In this document: positions 18,943 through 25,948 of the stretch, piece by piece | Position numbering within the stretch: position 1 is the first letter of the stretch | How the letters are laid out: every line of letters begins with the position of its first letter | Assembly: GCA_018365455.1 (NCBI GenBank) | Contig: JAGZJZ010000002.1 | Coordinates: forward strand, 62,001 to 126,000 | Reading direction: 5' to 3' | Origin: Clostridiales bacterium | Lineage (GTDB): Bacteria; Bacillota; Clostridia; Lachnospirales; Lachnospiraceae | DNA length: 64,000 nucleotides | Program-made: the position numbers and the translations under genes | The notes under the pieces: model-generated | What the model was told of the DNA's origin: nothing | What the model saw: only the letters and a program-made list of their open reading frames with translations | Database searches by the model: none

Positions 18943-20721
18943 ATGATAAAACAGAAAATCAGTACAAAGCTGTCCATGACTTATGCGGTTTTAACGATTT
19001 TGTTTATCGGGATCGCTGCGGTTATTTTCTATAAATATAACCAATACAATATCCATCAGGATGGAGTGAGCAATATTGGGCAGATCGCAGAAAATGTAAT
19101 GGCACAGGTAGACAGCCGCCTTACCACGATGGATCAGACAGCGATTGATGTGTTGTCAGATAATCATTTCCTGGATTTGTGGAATCAGACTTTGGTTTCG
19201 CCCGGTGAAGAAGTGGGAAAAGAAATACGGAAGCTTTTGACCAGGGCGTATACCAATAAATCAGATATACGAAGAGTTGCCATTTATGGAAAAGACGGGA
19301 CCTATTACAGTACCGGGAAAACTGATGTTAAGCAAGAGGATGTAAGGAATCGGATTCAGATGATAGAAAGCCAGTATCCCATGAAGCAGATGAACAGCCG
19401 TGTGTATTTAAAGCCCCATCTGGATTACTGGGACAAGAGCAGTGAGGTCCTGGTGGTATCTGAAATAAAACCGGTAAAGGACAGAAACACAGATATCATC
19501 GGTTATCTGGAAGTTCAGCAGAATGCTTTCTATATGGAAAATATCTGCAATGTCAAGTGGAACGGCAAAGGCTTAAAGGTCATGGTATTTATGGAAGAAA
19601 CGGATGAGCTTTTCTATACCAACCTTTTGGACAGTAAAAAAAATGAATCCTATGTGGAACAGGTAAAAGATTTTACCAGGCAGTATTCAAAAATGAAAGA
19701 GGATAACCACTCTTTGTTTTCCACGGCATCGTCCAATTATTATGCCTGTAAAACCGTGATTATACTGGATAAAAATGTCTTGAATGAATCTTTGAACAAA
19801 ATGCTGGGTGGAATTGCAGCCATTACCTGTGTACTGATTATTGTCACCACATTTTACAGCTTCTGGACTACCCGGATGATTATGCGCCCGATTAATCTGC
19901 TGGTGAAGACCATGCAGGATACAGACCTGACGAATTTCCGTCAGAAGAGAGAAATAAAGGTCAGAGATAAAGAGACGGAGATACTGGTAAATTCCTTTGA
20001 GGATATGGCTAAGCGTCTGGAGGATGCCCTGGTTAAACAGAAGAAGCTGGAAAATGTCCAGACCAAAACGCTGTTCAGTGCCCTGCAGTCGGAAATGGGT
20101 CCGCATTTTCTCTATAACAGCCTTGGAAGTATTGCAAATCTGTGTGAGCAGGGAGAAACAGATACGGCAGCAGATGCATGCTACAGTTTGACTGAGATCC
20201 TGAGATATGCGTCTAATTATGAAACGTCAGAGGTGACCATAGGGGAAGAAATAGAGAACCTGAAAGCTTATATGTCAATCATGAAGAGCCGTTATCAGAA
20301 ACGAATTGAATTTGAAATGGAAATTGATGAGGACACCAAATATATCATCATTCCGAAGCTTACATACCAGCCTCTGGTGGAAAACGCCATAAAGTACAGT
20401 CTGATGGAGCACGATAAAGTAATCATTAAAATCTATACGGTGGTACTGGGAGAGAAGCTGGTTGTGGAAATAAAGGACAACGGATGCGGAATCAGCAAAG
20501 ATGCAGGAGAAGTGATCCGGAGAAGAATCGAAGAATTTCACAATACGGATAATGCGACTTATATCACAGAACAGATTCAGTTTGGAGGAATGGGACTGAG
20601 CGGGACGTTAATCCGGCTTTCTATATATTATGGAGACAGTTTCTGGTATGAGCTTCAGGATAACAATGATGAAGGAGGTACCAGTATCCTGTTTGGTATG
20701 AATATCAGTAAATATCGGTAA
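18943..20721 (+). CDS. YesM-type sensor histidine kinase
   Basis: A 592-residue membrane kinase with a first TM at about 8-30, an extracellular double-Cache-like sensor to about 280 and a second TM near 288-308. A HAMP-like linker follows, then a His_kinase/HATPase pair: H388 in EMGPHFLYNSLGS, the N box LVENAIKYS, DNGCGIS and GGMGLSG. YesM/YesN systems in Firmicutes sense extracellular sugars and activate nearby transport genes. The GTG at 18922 is possible, but the ATG at 18943 gives the usual basic N-terminus (MIKQKISTKL) behind AGGGG. It lies 63 bp after the esterase stop and 153 bp before its regulator. Confidence 0.92.
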   Translation: MIKQKISTKLSMTYAVLTILFIGIAAVIFYKYNQYNIHQDGVSNIGQIAENVMAQVDSRLTTMDQTAIDVLSDNHFLDLWNQTLVSPGEEVGKEIRKLLTRAYTNKSDIRRVAIYGKDGTYYSTGKTDVKQEDVRNRIQMIESQYPMKQMNSRVYLKPHLDYWDKSSEVLVVSEIKPVKDRNTDIIGYLEVQQNAFYMENICNVKWNGKGLKVMVFMEETDELFYTNLLDSKKNESYVEQVKDFTRQYSKMKEDNHSLFSTASSNYYACKTVIILDKNVLNESLNKMLGGIAAITCVLIIVTTFYSFWTTRMIMRPINLLVKTMQDTDLTNFRQKREIKVRDKETEILVNSFEDMAKRLEDALVKQKKLENVQTKTLFSALQSEMGPHFLYNSLGSIANLCEQGETDTAADACYSLTEILRYASNYETSEVTIGEEIENLKAYMSIMKSRYQKRIEFEMEIDEDTKYIIIPKLTYQPLVENAIKYSLMEHDKVIIKIYTVVLGEKLVVEIKDNGCGISKDAGEVIRRRIEEFHNTDNATYITEQIQFGGMGLSGTLIRLSIYYGDSFWYELQDNNDEGGTSILFGMNISKYR

Positions 20722-20764
20722 TATGCAGCAGTTAGTCCGAACCGTATGTAAACAGAATATAGTA

Positions 20765-20852
20765 GGTGCAAAGCAATTACAAAACAGGTGCAGTGTAGTT
20801 AGAGAGCAAGTGCAATGTAATTACAGAGCACATGCAAACCAGTTGCAAATAC
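20765..20852. repeat. four imperfect 22-bp tandem repeats between kinase and regulator genes
   Basis: Units start at 20765, 20787, 20809 and 20831, exactly 22 bp apart. Each contains TGCA followed by an A/T-rich core; the third unit holds the palindrome TGTAATTACA and the fourth TGCAAACCAGTTGCA. The array ends just before the AAGGAG site of the regulator gene. It may be a protein-binding array or a minisatellite. Confidence 0.7.
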
Positions 20853-20874
20853 AGGAAAAAAGGAGTGGGTATTG

Positions 20875-21627
20875 ATGTATAAAGTATTGCTGGTGGATGA
20901 TGAACCGGCAGCCCTTGATATGGAAAAGAGAGCAATCCAAAAGAGGACAGAGAATTTCCAGGTATCAGGAGAAGCGTATAACGTGAAAGATGCGATTGAA
21001 CTTTACCACAGCATTACTCCGGATGTTGTATTAACGGATATGAAAATGCCCAGGCAAAATGGAATTGAGCTTATAAAATATATTGCCGGACAGGAGGTCA
21101 ATAAGGCTGTTTGTATAGCGGTCAGCGGCTATTCTGACTTTGATTATGTTCACGATGCTTTTTCCTATGGAGCATTTGACTATCTTCTGAAGCCTGTAGA
21201 GCCTAAGAAAATTGAGGAACTTTTTGTGCGGATCCGCAGGCTTTTGATCTCTACAAGAGAGAATCCATGTACCATAAAACTCCCCCAGGGGAGGTTAAGC
21301 ACCGACCAGTTAGTAAAAAAAGTAGAAGAGCATATCCGTAAAAATATTGCCGGTGACAATAGCATACTGAATATCTGCAGTATATTTTCCATCAGCCAGC
21401 CCTATTTGAGCAAGGCATTCAAAATGCATTTTAACTGTACCTATAATGAATACTTAATCGGTATCCGGATCGAAGAGGCGAAGAAGCTTCTCGACCGCAA
21501 AGAAGAGTACCTCATAGGAGAAATTGCCGAGTTATTAGGGTTTTCCGATCAGTTTTATTTTAGTAAAGTATTTAAGAATACAACCGGATACACCCCGCGG
21601 GAATACCGTGGGAGGAACGACAGATGA
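20875..21627 (+). CDS. AraC-type response regulator (short YesN family)
   Basis: A 250-residue DNA-binding response regulator. The receiver domain (about 1-120) has DDE near the N-terminus, phosphoacceptor D55 in LTDMKMP and the switch Lys in LLKPVEP. The C-terminal AraC HTH pair (about 145-250) reads LSKAFKMHFNCTYNEYL and YFSKVFKNTTGYTPREYRG. It lacks the long central region of classical YesN (about 500 residues), so the receiver is joined almost directly to the HTH. ATG at 20875 is preferred over the adjacent TTG because of the AAGGAG spacing. Partner of the kinase upstream and likely activator of the ABC and UroD promoters. Confidence 0.9.
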   Translation: MYKVLLVDDEPAALDMEKRAIQKRTENFQVSGEAYNVKDAIELYHSITPDVVLTDMKMPRQNGIELIKYIAGQEVNKAVCIAVSGYSDFDYVHDAFSYGAFDYLLKPVEPKKIEELFVRIRRLLISTRENPCTIKLPQGRLSTDQLVKKVEEHIRKNIAGDNSILNICSIFSISQPYLSKAFKMHFNCTYNEYLIGIRIEEAKKLLDRKEEYLIGEIAELLGFSDQFYFSKVFKNTTGYTPREYRGRNDR

Positions 21628-21628
21628 G

Positions 21629-21692
21629 TTTTGTATTTTATATATTTCAGCTTTGATTTTACATGTACTTTTTCATCATTTACTTTTAAAAT
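21629..21692 (+). promoter_or_regulatory. operator/promoter of the UroD-family gene (copy B of the shared block)
   Basis: The block begins 2 bp after the regulator stop codon. TTTTGTATTTTATATA (21629-21644) and TTTGATTTTACATGTAC (21652-21668) are identical to copy A at 13003-13042 with the same 7-bp gap of unrelated sequence. TAAAAT (21687-21692) lies at the same offset as TAAGAT in copy A. Confidence 0.65.
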
Positions 21693-21774
21693 GAGCTTAT
21701 AAAGACAGATTGCAGACAGTGAAAGTAATCATTAAAGAAGCTCTGGAATCAGGCAGATGGAGAAGGAGGATATG

Positions 21775-22962
21775 ATGACAAACAGAGAGCGTGAAAATTT
21801 AACTTTGAATTTTGGAAAGCCGGACAGAGGCGCTGTAGAGGAGACCTTTTATCCCTGGGTATTGACGAAGAACCGTTTTGTAGAAGAGGGATTGCCATCC
21901 GTAATAGCACACAATGCCAAGGATATTACTAATGATATTGTAGGGAATAAAGGGAATCAGACCGAAAAATATTTGCCCGCAGCATGGGGACAGGGGGTAA
22001 TGGAATACGAACAATACCTGGGGTTTGATCCGGTAAGGCGGATTCATTTTGTACTCCCCTTTCGCAGATTTGAAGAAAAAATACTGGAAGACACGGAAAC
22101 TTATCTCATAAAACAGGATATTTACGGCAGACAGATGATGCAGAAAAAGGGTTCTGAAATTGAAACCGAATATAAGTCGGTCATTCAGGATGAGGCAGAC
22201 TGGGAACGGCTGAAGGCTCATGCAGACAGAGAGTTGGAGTCTTATTTCAGCGATGAGGCAATTGCAACGGCTTACGGTGCTCTAAAGGAAGGACATGACC
22301 GGGGAGACTATTCCATCCGTTTAAATCTGGAAGGATTTTTCTGGGTGCCCAGGGAACTGATGGGGATAGAAGCCCACCTGTATGCTTTTTATGATAAGCC
22401 GGAGCTGATTCATGACATCAATGAGTACATATTGCAGGTGTATACAACAAAGGTAATCAAAGTCATAGATCTGCTGCAGCCGGATGTAGTTTATCTCATG
22501 GAAGATCTCAGCGGGAAAAACGGACCAATGATATCCGGAGAAAATTTTGACGAGTTTGTGGGAGCTTATTATAAAAGGCTGATTCCCATGTTGAAAGCGC
22601 ATGGAGTAAATAATGTTTTTGTGGACACGGATGGTGATTTTACAATCATGATCCCACATTTCCTGGATGCCGGCGTGGACGGCTTCCTCCCTATGGATGT
22701 GAATGCCGGAATGGACATTGTAAAAGTAAGAGCGCAGTTCCCGGGGCTTAAATTTATCGGCGGGTTTAATAAACTAAAGATTGCCGAAGGAAAGGAAGCA
22801 ATAGACCGGGAATTTGACCGAATTCTTCCGGTGATCCGGGGAGGCGGATATATTGTGGGCTCTGACCATCAGGTGGCACCATCTACATCCCTTCAAGATT
22901 ACCAGTATTATATTCAGAAATTAAAAGAGGTAATGGAGCAGGCGGGAAAAGATGTGAGGTAA
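21775..22962 (+). CDS. uroporphyrinogen decarboxylase (UroD/MtaA) family protein
   Basis: A 395-residue TIM-barrel protein of the UroD superfamily. Motifs include VVYLMEDLSGKNGPMISGE, the strand FVDTDGD, FLPMDVNAGMD and the C-terminal GGGYIVGSDHQVAPSTSL. Stand-alone copies next to catabolic genes are usually methyltransferases or uncharacterised proteins rather than haem-pathway decarboxylases; no haem gene is nearby. The start was set at 21775 because AAGGAGG (21763-21769) would overlap or crowd the earlier ATGs. Its promoter carries the same regulatory block as the sugar ABC operon, so it probably acts on a compound related to the imported sugar. The zinc-binding Cys of MtaA is not evident, so the reaction is unassigned. 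Confidence 0.75.
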   Translation: MTNRERENLTLNFGKPDRGAVEETFYPWVLTKNRFVEEGLPSVIAHNAKDITNDIVGNKGNQTEKYLPAAWGQGVMEYEQYLGFDPVRRIHFVLPFRRFEEKILEDTETYLIKQDIYGRQMMQKKGSEIETEYKSVIQDEADWERLKAHADRELESYFSDEAIATAYGALKEGHDRGDYSIRLNLEGFFWVPRELMGIEAHLYAFYDKPELIHDINEYILQVYTTKVIKVIDLLQPDVVYLMEDLSGKNGPMISGENFDEFVGAYYKRLIPMLKAHGVNNVFVDTDGDFTIMIPHFLDAGVDGFLPMDVNAGMDIVKVRAQFPGLKFIGGFNKLKIAEGKEAIDREFDRILPVIRGGGYIVGSDHQVAPSTSLQDYQYYIQKLKEVMEQAGKDVR

Positions 22963-23007
22963 ATCGTTCCAGTAATAAAATAGTATTATAAAAAAGTATA
23001 GTAAAAA

Positions 23008-23052
23008 GCCAATGCAGTCATATAAAAAGCTACTGCATTGGCATTCTTTCAT
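23008..23052. terminator. bidirectional terminator between UroD-family and VanZ-like genes
   Basis: Perfect stem GCCAATGCAGT (23008-23018) / ACTGCATTGGC (23032-23042). The rightward tail is ATTCTTTC and the leftward one is a run of five T on the minus strand, so it serves both converging genes. Confidence 0.8.
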
Positions 23053-23060
23053 TTACTGTT

Positions 23061-24494
23061 TTATTTGCGGTTAAAAAGAGAACGGATTTTGGATACCAGA
23101 TCCACGTCATCATCATCCTCGTCCAGCCTTTTTGAATGCTTGTTCGCGGTACTGTATTCCTCGTCCGGACCGTTGTCATCCGCTGATTCATACTGCTGGT
23201 GACGGTCGTAATATTGGGTCTGATCTTCAAATTGATCAGGAGACCGATAATTTGCGTAATCTTTGTCTGAGCTGTAGTCATTAAAATTCTGTTGTGATCC
23301 TCCGAAATGTTGTTCATTGAAATCCGGTTGCTGCCCACTGCCATAATTCTGCCGGTTAAAATCCTGCTGCTGTGCACCGCTGTAATGTTGTCTCCCGAAA
23401 TCCTGCTGGTACCCGCTGCCATAATTCTGTCCGCCAAAATCCTGCTGGTGCCCGTTCCCATAATTTTGTCCCTTATAATTCTGCTGCTGTCCACTTCCGT
23501 AATTCTGTCCCGCAAATTTCTGGTGAGGCTCATTGTCATAAGGATGTCCTTCGAAATTTTGCTGAGGCCCATTGCCATAAGGCTGTCCTTCAAAATTTTG
23601 CTGAGGTCCATTGCCATAAGGATGTCCTTCGAAATTCTGCTGAGGTCCATTGCCATAAGGATGTCCTCCGAAATTCTGCTGAGGTCCATTGCCGTAAGGC
23701 TGCCCCCCAAAATTCTGTGGGTGATTGCCATAGTAGGATTGCTGCGGGTTTACATTCTGATAACCCGGGTTCTGATTATAAGGTGCTTGTCCTTCATAAC
23801 CGTTATAATGCTGCCCATAGGAGTTGCTGCTGCTCTTGCCTTTTTTTAGCGTATTTCTAAAACTTTTTGATTTAGATGCAGATTTTGGGATATTATTATA
23901 ATAAGCATGTTCTTCCTTATAATGGTATTCCGGTGCACTCGTGGTATAATTTTTGAATTTATGGTTTTTGTGTTTGACTTTTGTGATCCTTTTAACCTTT
24001 TGTTTTTTCTTTCTCGGTTTAAAGATCGTCATTCGTCCGGTCCATCCCACCATACGGACGACTACAATTCCAAAAAAGACACCGATACTGTCAATTCCCA
24101 CATCTCTTAGAGAAGGAGAGCGCCCGCCCACAAAGGACTGGTGGTATTCATCCCCCAGTGCAAAACCGACGCAGATGATGCCGGCTACAAGCATGAGCCA
24201 GATCCCGTGAAGCCCGTACACATATAATGGAAAGGATACTGCCACTGCGAGAGCAAAATATTCAGTCATATGTGCTAATTTACGTGTGATAAAGTTGATT
24301 TTATTGGCCCATTCTTCCACTTGCCACTGTTCCAGATTGGCATCGAAGATATAATCTCCTGCTTCTACAATTTTACAGCTGACTTTAAAACTCAGCTGTC
24401 CGGAAACATCTCCGCTTTGGCTGGAAAAATTAAAAATAAGGCACATTAAAAATATAGCTGGTATAAAAGATAATGGTTTTAATAATTTCCTCAT
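23061..24494 (-). CDS. VanZ-like membrane protein with a C-terminal 13-residue repeat array
   Basis: A 477-residue protein. Residues 1-160 form a VanZ-like domain with about four TM segments and the family motifs FSSQSGD, RKLAHMTEYF and DEYHQSFVGGRSPSLRDVGIDS. A Lys/Arg-rich stretch (about 165-190) follows, then a Gly/Asn/Gln/Tyr-rich tail including eleven consecutive units of the form F-x-G-x-x-Y-G-N-G-x-Q-Q-N (about 262-403), and a short acidic C-terminus. VanZ proteins are linked to teicoplanin or lipoglycopeptide tolerance, but the fused tail is unlike VanZ itself. The ATG at 24494 is preferred because GGAGG (24504-24508, minus strand) is 9 nt upstream. The repeats keep other frames open on both strands; those are not genes. 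Confidence 0.8.
   Translation of the reverse strand: MRKLLKPLSFIPAIFLMCLIFNFSSQSGDVSGQLSFKVSCKIVEAGDYIFDANLEQWQVEEWANKINFITRKLAHMTEYFALAVAVSFPLYVYGLHGIWLMLVAGIICVGFALGDEYHQSFVGGRSPSLRDVGIDSIGVFFGIVVVRMVGWTGRMTIFKPRKKKQKVKRITKVKHKNHKFKNYTTSAPEYHYKEEHAYYNNIPKSASKSKSFRNTLKKGKSSSNSYGQHYNGYEGQAPYNQNPGYQNVNPQQSYYGNHPQNFGGQPYGNGPQQNFGGHPYGNGPQQNFEGHPYGNGPQQNFEGQPYGNGPQQNFEGHPYDNEPHQKFAGQNYGSGQQQNYKGQNYGNGHQQDFGGQNYGSGYQQDFGRQHYSGAQQQDFNRQNYGSGQQPDFNEQHFGGSQQNFNDYSSDKDYANYRSPDQFEDQTQYYDRHQQYESADDNGPDEEYSTANKHSKRLDEDDDDVDLVSKIRSLFNRK
23286..23711 (-). repeat. 39-bp tandem repeat array inside the VanZ-like gene
   Basis: Ten 39-bp units plus one of 36 bp, read on the minus strand, encode the F-x-G-x-x-Y repeats. 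Units at the 23511-23711 end are nearly identical at DNA level and those toward 23286 are more diverged, as expected for an array that expands at one side. Confidence 0.85.
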
Positions 24495-24609
24495 AATATA
24501 TCGCCTCCGATTTGCGCCTATCATAGCATTCCTGGCGTTTGTTGTCTACTGGGTTAAGAAAATTATAAGGTATTTTGGGCAAAAAACTTTGAAAAATACT
24601 GGAAAGTGC

Positions 24610-24638
24610 TTGACATTGGAAATGCATATGGCTATAAT
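24610..24638 (+). promoter_or_regulatory. strong promoter of the str operon (rpsL-rpsG-fusA)
   Basis: Consensus TTGACA (24610-24615), 17-bp spacer, TATAAT (24633-24638). The leader to rpsL is about 115 nt. Confidence 0.85.
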
Positions 24639-24759
24639 AAATCAGTGTGCGTGAATTTTAATCTATTTTCAGGCACCATCAAATTAAATTAAAACAGCAA
24701 CCACATGTACAGAAAGAAAAAAATATGTTTTTGTACAAATAAAACAGGAGGTGAAAGGA

Positions 24760-25182
24760 ATGCCAACATTTAACCAGTTAGTAAGAAAAGGTCGTCAGAC
24801 ATCTGAGAAAAAATCAACTGCACCAGCTCTGCAAAAAGGATTTAACTCCTTAAAGAAAAAGAGTACGGACGTATCCGCACCACAAAAAAGAGGTGTATGT
24901 ACAGCAGTTAAGACAGCTACACCTAAGAAACCTAACTCAGCTCTTAGAAAGATCGCCAGAGTTCGTTTATCTAACGGAATCGAAGTAACAAGCTACATCC
25001 CAGGTGAAGGACATAACCTTCAGGAGCATAGCGTTGTTCTGATCCGTGGCGGTAGAGTAAAAGACTTACCAGGTACAAGATATCACATCGTTCGTGGTAC
25101 ACTTGATACAGCAGGCGTTGCAAAGAGAAGACAGGCTCGTTCCAAATACGGAGCTAAGAGACCAAAAGACGCTAAAAAATAA
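24760..25182 (+). CDS. rpsL: 30S ribosomal protein S12
   Basis: A 140-residue decoding-centre protein. MPTFNQLVRKGRQ at the N-terminus, KRGVCT, PKKPNSALRKIARVRL and PGEGHNLQEHSVVLIRGGRVKDLPGTRYH are the invariant S12 segments. The Lys equivalent to E. coli K43 is K57, the streptomycin-sensitive state. It has the Firmicutes N-terminal insertion relative to E. coli. AGGAGGTGA sits upstream of ATG 24760; the GTG at 24751 overlaps that site and is not used. Confidence 0.98.
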   Translation: MPTFNQLVRKGRQTSEKKSTAPALQKGFNSLKKKSTDVSAPQKRGVCTAVKTATPKKPNSALRKIARVRLSNGIEVTSYIPGEGHNLQEHSVVLIRGGRVKDLPGTRYHIVRGTLDTAGVAKRRQARSKYGAKRPKDAKK

Positions 25183-25385
25183 TTCGTAACAATGAAATTA
25201 TAAATTATTCGTATCACAAACAGAACTACAGACTTAAATTGTGCCGGATTTCTTATTCACCCGTGGTTGCAGGTTAATATAGAAGCTTTCGTGCACGAAA
25301 CACAAGTAGAACGACACATGTGAGTACCGATGAATTAATCAAGCAGTCTTAACTGACTGCGATAATAATTAAGGAGGGAAGTACC

Positions 25386-25856
25386 GTGCCACGTAAAGGA
25401 CATACTCAAAAAAGAGACGTATTAGCAGATCCATTATACAACAACAAAGTGGTTACAAAGCTTATCAATAACATTATGTTAGATGGTAAGAGAGGTGTAG
25501 CTCAGAAAATCGTATATGGAGCATTTGACAAAATGGCTGAGAAATCAGATAAGCCAGCAGTTGAAGTATTCGAAGAAGCTATGAACAACATCATGCCTGT
25601 ACTCGAAGTAAAGGCAAGACGTATTGGTGGAGCAACATATCAGGTACCTATCGAAGTTAGACCAGATAGACGCCAGGCTTTAGCTCTTCGTTGGATCACA
25701 TTGTATTCTCGTAAAAGAGGAGAAAAAACAATGGTGGACAGATTAGCAAATGAGCTTTTAGATGCAGCAAACAATACAGGCGCATCCGTTAAGAAAAAAG
25801 AAGACATGCACAAAATGGCAGAAGCAAACAAAGCATTTGCTCACTATCGTTTCTAA
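25386..25856 (+). CDS. rpsG: 30S ribosomal protein S7
   Basis: A 156-residue primary 16S rRNA-binding protein of the small-subunit head. MPRKGHTQKRDVLADPLYNN, GGATYQVPIEVRPDRRQALALRW and the C-terminal MHKMAEANKAFAHYRF are diagnostic, and the length is normal. The start is GTG, directly behind AAGGAGGG. A 203-bp gap separates it from rpsL; that gap contains a small hairpin (GCAGTC/GACTGC) just upstream of the ribosome site and no gene. Confidence 0.98.
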   Translation: MPRKGHTQKRDVLADPLYNNKVVTKLINNIMLDGKRGVAQKIVYGAFDKMAEKSDKPAVEVFEEAMNNIMPVLEVKARRIGGATYQVPIEVRPDRRQALALRWITLYSRKRGEKTMVDRLANELLDAANNTGASVKKKEDMHKMAEANKAFAHYRF

Positions 25857-25881
25857 TTATATCGTTAATATGAATAAACGG

Positions 25882-25903
25882 TGCCGGCCTGTATTGGCCG
25901 GCA
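25882..25903 (+). other. GC-rich hairpin in the rpsG-fusA gap
   Basis: Perfect 8-bp stem TGCCGGCC / GGCCGGCA around a 6-base loop, with no T-run. It may act as an intercistronic RNA-processing or stability element; not a typical terminator. Confidence 0.5.
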
Positions 25904-25948
25904 TGTGACAAAAGCGGAAAGCTTTAAATTATTTAGGAGGAAATAACC

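Noticed and set aside
18943..21627. CRISPR-like interpretation of the 22-bp repeats at 20765-20852
   Set aside because: The units are contiguous without spacers and imperfect; no cas gene is nearby.
23307..23860. Long open frames on the plus strand (up to 180 codons) opposite the VanZ-like gene
   Set aside because: They exist because a 39-bp repeat keeps the other frames free of stops; no ribosome site, promoter or recognisable protein composition.
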